From: Thermoanaerobaculaceae bacterium
Lineage (GTDB): Bacteria > Acidobacteriota > Thermoanaerobaculia > Thermoanaerobaculales > Thermoanaerobaculaceae
Direction: 5' to 3'
Assembly: GCA_022865555.1 (NCBI GenBank)
Contig: JALHTD010000203.1
Location: forward strand, 1 to 17,048
Length of the DNA stretch: 17,048 bases
The stretch's first letter is position 1. Each line of letters opens with the position of its first letter. Shown here in pieces: positions 13,976 to 17,048 of the stretch. The translations under genes were made by a program, and so were the position numbers. The notes under the pieces are model-generated. The model ran no database searches, was not told the origin of the DNA, and was given only the letters and a program-made list of their open reading frames with translations.

Positions 13976-15438
13976 TGGCCGACCGCCCTCGCGAGAACGG
14001 CTACGGCGATCCACGAGGCGGCGCGCGCGTTCACCTGCTGCTGCTCGGCGGCGGCGAGCTGCGTCTGGGCGTCCAGGACGTCCACCATCGCGACGAGGCC
14101 CGCGGCGTACCGCTCGCGGGACTCCTTCTCCCGTTCCACGCCGGCCGCCCGCGCGGCATCCGCGGCGTCCACGGCCGCTAGCGCACTCTCGAGATAGCGG
14201 CGGTTGTTTTCGACGTCCAGGAGGATGTTCCTCGTCAGCTCGTCGCCTTCCTGTAAGGCGGCGCGCTCGGCGAACTGAACGGTGGCCGTGTCGGCGCGGA
14301 TCTTCCCGCCGTCGAAAAGCGTCCAGGACGCCAGCAGCCCCACGCTCCACGAGTCGTTCCACTGATCCGTCTGAGGGAAGTAGCGCTGGTTGGGCTTGCT
14401 GTAGTCAAACTGGGCGACCGCCCCGAGTGACGGCCGCGCCTGGGCACCGACCACCTCTTGGCGCGAGCGCAGCGCCGCGATCTGCGCAGCCGAGGCCGCG
14501 AGCTCCGGGCGCCTGGCCAGAGCCTGCCGCTGCAGCTCCTCCAGCGGCCCTGGCGGCGACGGGAGCGGGCCGGCGAGCGAGTCCGCCAGCTCGACCCGGT
14601 CGGCCGCCTCGATCTGGAGAAGCGAGCGCAGCGCGGCGAGCGAGTTGTCGGCCGCGGTCCGGGCGACGATCAGCTGCACGTGGGCCGATGCGATCCTCTC
14701 CCTGGCGGCGAGCACGTCGGCCCTGACCGCCATGCCCGCGTCAAACAGCGCCTGCGTGTCTTCGAGCAGCCGTTTCGCCCGTTCCTCCTGCCCGCGCGCC
14801 ACCTCCACGCTCGCGGATGTTCGTATCACCTCCCAATAGGCGAGGTGGGCGCTCAGGCGAAGCTCGGAAACGGTCTGCGCGCGCGTCGCGGCCGAGGCCT
14901 CGACGTCGTGGCGCGTGGCCTCGCGCTGACCGGTGATGGCACCGCCGGAGTAGAGCGCCTGCTGCAGGCGCAGGCTCGTCCCGTAGGTCGTGGTGATGTC
15001 GGGGTAGAGGACCGTGGGAGGCTGGAGAGGCCCGTTGATTCGCGCCGCGAACTCCGGCACCGAGCTTCGCTGGGCGAGCGACGCGCTGACCGCAAGCGAC
15101 GGGAGGGTGGCCGCATCGGCGGCCTTCACCGTCTCCTGCGTCGCGGCGAGGCGCGCGGTGAAGGCAGCCGCCACGTGCGAGACCTCGACCGCGCGCGCGG
15201 CAACGGCATCCGCGTTCAGCTTCACGGTCTCGGCGTGCGTCGCACGGGCACCGGGCATGAGCAGCGCTGCTGCAACAAACGCCGCCAGCGCAGGCTTGAG
15301 GCTCGAGGCTCGAGGGTTGAGGAAGAGGTTCGAGAGCCCATGGCCCCAAGCCTTGATGAGCAGACGCGGCGCACCCTGTCGTGGGGTGGCTGCAGGTACC
15401 CTCAGCTGTCGGCTGTGAACTGTGAGCTGTCTTCTCAT
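13972..15438 (-). CDS. TolC-type outer-membrane efflux channel with displaced signal peptide
   Basis: A 488-residue outer-membrane efflux protein. It has two long coiled-coil repeats: the first runs from about VSHVAAAFTARLAATQETV through ITGQREATRHDVEASAATRAQTVSELRLSAHLAYWEVIRT to the LEDTQALFDAGMAVRADVLAARERIASAHVQL helix; the second starts near ALARRPELAASAAQI and ends with YAAGLVAMVDVLDAQTQLAAAEQQQVNAR. YPDITTTYGTSLRLQQALYSGG and WSVGLLASWTLFDGGKIRAD are the beta-barrel strands with the usual 'sq.lfdGG' turn. The export signal (KPALAAFVAAALLMPGARATHA) is at about 48-69, not at the N-terminus. The preceding ~45 residues derive from repeat DNA (15294-15432). The only in-frame start is ATG 15438, with GGGAGG close upstream and an ATGA overlap with the previous ATPase. 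In the transporter it completes the path through the outer membrane. Confidence 0.9.
   Translation of the reverse strand: MRRQLTVHSRQLRVPAATPRQGAPRLLIKAWGHGLSNLFLNPRASSLKPALAAFVAAALLMPGARATHAETVKLNADAVAARAVEVSHVAAAFTARLAATQETVKAADAATLPSLAVSASLAQRSSVPEFAARINGPLQPPTVLYPDITTTYGTSLRLQQALYSGGAITGQREATRHDVEASAATRAQTVSELRLSAHLAYWEVIRTSASVEVARGQEERAKRLLEDTQALFDAGMAVRADVLAARERIASAHVQLIVARTAADNSLAALRSLLQIEAADRVELADSLAGPLPSPPGPLEELQRQALARRPELAASAAQIAALRSRQEVVGAQARPSLGAVAQFDYSKPNQRYFPQTDQWNDSWSVGLLASWTLFDGGKIRADTATVQFAERAALQEGDELTRNILLDVENNRRYLESALAAVDAADAARAAGVEREKESRERYAAGLVAMVDVLDAQTQLAAAEQQQVNARAASWIAVAVLARAVGQ
15294..15321. repeat. Tandem heptamer block in the 5' part of the TolC-type gene
   Basis: Four adjacent 7-base units on the plus strand: GCTTGAG (15294-15300), GCTCGAG (15301-15307), GCTCGAG (15308-15314) and GGTTGAG (15315-15321); a looser seven-base rhythm continues to about 15335. 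The block lies in coding sequence just upstream of the signal-peptide codons. It resembles the short tandemly repeated heptamers known from some bacterial genomes, usually between genes. Confidence 0.75.
15405..15432. repeat. Second tandem heptamer block at the start of the TolC-type gene
   Basis: Four 7-base units on the plus strand: GCTGTCG (15405-15411), GCTGTGA (15412-15418), ACTGTGA (15419-15425) and GCTGTCT (15426-15432). It begins 4 bases inside the ATG at 15436-15438. Units differ from those of the first block. About 83 bases of non-repetitive DNA separate the two blocks, suggesting one composite inserted element. Confidence 0.75.
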
Positions 15439-16379
15439 GCTGCCTCCCCGGAAGCGCGCTCGTTGGCACGGGTGAGGTGGAGAAAGGTGTCCTCGAGCCC
15501 GGCGGGTATCACGCGCACCTCCTCGACGGTGGCCCCGGCGCCCTCGAGCGCCTGGCGTAGAAGGTCAACGGCGCCCTCGGCCGACGACAGTCGGACGTGG
15601 AAGCGGGCCGCGAAGGGCCGAACGTCCACAACCCCCTGGACCCGGGCGAGTGCCCCGGCGACGAGCGTGCGAGGCTGCGCGGCCACCTCGACGATCACGC
15701 CGGGCAGCAGCGCGCGCAGCTCGGCAGGCGGAGCGTCGGCCAGCACCCGGCCCTGGTGCATGAGGACCACGCGCGAGCAGCGTTCCGCCTCGTCCAGGTA
15801 GGGCGTGGCGATGACCAGGGTGAGCCCCTCTGCCACCAGATCGGCGAGCAGCCGCCAGAACTCCCGGCGTGTCACCGGGTCCACGCCGGTGGTGGGCTCG
15901 TCGAGCACCAGGATGTCGGGCGAGTGCATCAGGCTGCAGGCCAGCGCGAGCTTTTGCCTCATGCCGCCCGACAGACGGTCCGCCTGCCGGTCGCGGAACT
16001 CGGCCAGGGCAACGCGCTCGAGAAGCATGTCGCGGCGGGCGCGCCAGTCGTTGACACCGAGGAGCAGCGCGAAGAACTGGACGTTCTCGTCCACGGTGAG
16101 ATCGCCGTAGAGCGCGAAGCGCTGGGCCAGGTAGCCGAGGCGGTGGTGGAGGGCGCGCCGGTGCCTCCAGGCGTCGCGCCCGAGGACCTCGACGGTCCCT
16201 GCGGTGGCGCGCAGCAGCCCGGCGAAGACTCGCAACGAGGACGTCTTCCCGGCTCCGTCGGGGCCGATGAGACCGATCACCTGGCCGCGCGGCACCTGCA
16301 GGTCCAGGCCCTTCACCGCCTCCACGCCGCCGTAGCGCACGACCAGGCCGCGCGCCGAGAGCACGGACTCGTCGGCCAT
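15435..16379 (-). CDS. ABC transporter ATPase (YbhF-like half, H-loop His replaced by Pro)
   Basis: A 314-residue ATPase. Walker A is GPDGAGKT (39-46), the Q-loop LAQRFALYGD (Q86), the signature LSGGM (136-140), and Walker B ILVLDEP (156-162) with TTGVDP. Where the switch histidine is expected the sequence is VIATPYLDEAERC, with proline at 193. I recall the same TPY in YbhF-like first domains, so it is probably a family trait rather than a mutation. The C-terminal extra domain ends with PAGLEDTFLHLTR. ATG 16379 shares its A with the adaptor's TGA (TGATG); the longer open frame upstream is shadow. In E. coli both ATPase halves are one polypeptide, YbhF; here they are separate genes with the channel gene between them. 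Confidence 0.92.
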   Translation of the reverse strand: MADESVLSARGLVVRYGGVEAVKGLDLQVPRGQVIGLIGPDGAGKTSSLRVFAGLLRATAGTVEVLGRDAWRHRRALHHRLGYLAQRFALYGDLTVDENVQFFALLLGVNDWRARRDMLLERVALAEFRDRQADRLSGGMRQKLALACSLMHSPDILVLDEPTTGVDPVTRREFWRLLADLVAEGLTLVIATPYLDEAERCSRVVLMHQGRVLADAPPAELRALLPGVIVEVAAQPRTLVAGALARVQGVVDVRPFAARFHVRLSSAEGAVDLLRQALEGAGATVEEVRVIPAGLEDTFLHLTRANERASGEAA

Positions 16380-17048
16380 CAGCGGGCTCCGGGCGGCGCG
16401 CCGAAGTAGGCGTCGGCGGGCATGCCCGGCTTGAAGATCCCATCCGGGTTGTCGAGCCCGACCTTGATCCTGAAAACGAGCTTGGCGCGCTCCTCGGGGG
16501 TCTGCACGTTCTTGGGCGTGAACTCGGCGACCTGCGAGACGTAGGTCACCTTGCCGGTGAAATCCTCTTTCCGCCCGTCCACCCGCACCTTCACCGGGTC
16601 GCCGAGGCGGATTCGCGAGAGGGAAGGCTCGTCCGCGTAGACGTTGACCCACGGACGGGCGATGTCGGTGAGGATGTAGAGCAGGGCGCCGGGGGGCAGC
16701 ACCTCGCCAGGCTCGCTGGCGCGCGAGGTGATGACCCCATGGCGGGGAGCCAGCACCGTGGCGTCGCTGATGCGCTGCTCGATCGTCGCCACGGTCGCTT
16801 CGGCCGCCGCTTTCTGGGCGCGAGCCTGCTCGATCTCCTGCGGTCGCGGGCCCGCCTTCAGCTTGGCGACCTCGGCGCGGTCGGCGGCCACGACCCGCTC
16901 CAGCATTGCCTTGCGGGTGCGGGCGTCATCGCGGGCCTTGAGCGTCGCGGTGCCGCGATCCGCCAGGCCTTCCAGGCGGTTGGAGTCCAGCACCGCGCCG
17001 GCGAGGTCCGCCTCCGCCCGCGCCAGTTCGGCCTCGGCGCGCTGGATG
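16379..17048 (-). CDS. HlyD/YbhG-type periplasmic adaptor, C-terminal part (5' end outside window)
   Basis: The C-terminal ~222 residues of a membrane-fusion protein that bridges the inner-membrane ABC pump and the outer-membrane channel. The frame is open to the window edge; the GTG at 16993 is an internal Val codon, since coiled-coil residues (IQRAEAELARAEADLAG) precede it. The order is coiled-coil hairpin (GPRPQEIEQARAQKAAAEATVATIEQRI), lipoyl half (DATVLAPRHGVITSRASEPGEVLPPGALLYIL), beta-barrel (PWVNVYADEPSLSRIRLGDPVKVRVDG), and the YbhG-like stretch FTPKNVQTPEERAKLVFRIKV with the closing KPGMPADAYF. It is the first efflux gene visible and overlaps the next ATPase by one base. A regulator, if present, would be beyond 17048. 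Confidence 0.92.
   Translation of the reverse strand, partial: IQRAEAELARAEADLAGAVLDSNRLEGLADRGTATLKARDDARTRKAMLERVVAADRAEVAKLKAGPRPQEIEQARAQKAAAEATVATIEQRISDATVLAPRHGVITSRASEPGEVLPPGALLYILTDIARPWVNVYADEPSLSRIRLGDPVKVRVDGRKEDFTGKVTYVSQVAEFTPKNVQTPEERAKLVFRIKVGLDNPDGIFKPGMPADAYFGAPPGAR

Noticed and set aside
15329..15404. Stretch between the heptamer blocks as a mobile-element remnant or attachment site
   Set aside because: No terminal inverted repeats, target duplication or transposase-like frame seen; only a short CCATGG palindrome.

Overview
The window is strongly GC-rich Gram-negative DNA. An outer-membrane TolC-type channel, a Tat-exported iron-sulfur protein and many CXXCH haem motifs all point to a respiratory bacterium with a periplasm. 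Gene style (GTG/TTG starts, overlapping genes, very high GC) fits lineages such as Acidobacteriota or deltaproteobacteria-like phyla, but nothing seen here fixes the taxon.

Layout. Bases 1-794 (+) hold the 3' end of proS and a 58-codon ORF right behind it. From 803 onward every gene is on the minus strand, so transcription runs right to left. Bases 803-2974 carry a zinc-ribbon/RDD membrane protein and a transglutaminase-like protein. Bases 2985-7790 are an electron-transfer module: an octahaem membrane-anchored cytochrome, a four-cluster ferredoxin subunit and an NrfD-type membrane subunit, tightly packed. A 238-base gap follows, then a three-helix NapC/NirT-like cytochrome with 12 CXXCH sites and one CX3CH site. 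The likely role is to take electrons from the quinol pool and pass them to periplasmic (or outer) acceptors, as in Geobacter Cbc-type or Dsr/Hmc-like complexes; acceptor and direction cannot be read from the sequence. Bases 8008-10679 are a two-gene sugar-metabolism unit, gapN (non-phosphorylating glyceraldehyde-3-phosphate dehydrogenase family) followed by glk (glucokinase). It is headed by an 18-base perfect palindrome matching the NADH-sensing Rex operator consensus. Bases 10789-17048 are a complete-looking tripartite ABC-2 efflux operon: HlyD-type adaptor (cut by the window edge), ATPase, TolC-type channel, ATPase, permease, permease, with every junction overlapping by 1 or 4 bases. It resembles E. 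coli ybhGFSR with the double ATPase split into two genes and a channel gene placed between them.

Most notable signals: the Rex-like site in front of gapN-glk; the 8-haem/FeS/NrfD/13-haem conduit; complementary losses in the two ABC ATPases that predict one good and one degenerate ATP site; and two blocks of tandem heptamers inside the 5' coding end of the channel gene, which push its signal peptide about 45 residues inward and could in principle switch its reading frame. No tRNA, rRNA, CRISPR, transposase or phage gene was seen. There is no gene-free stretch longer than about 240 bases.
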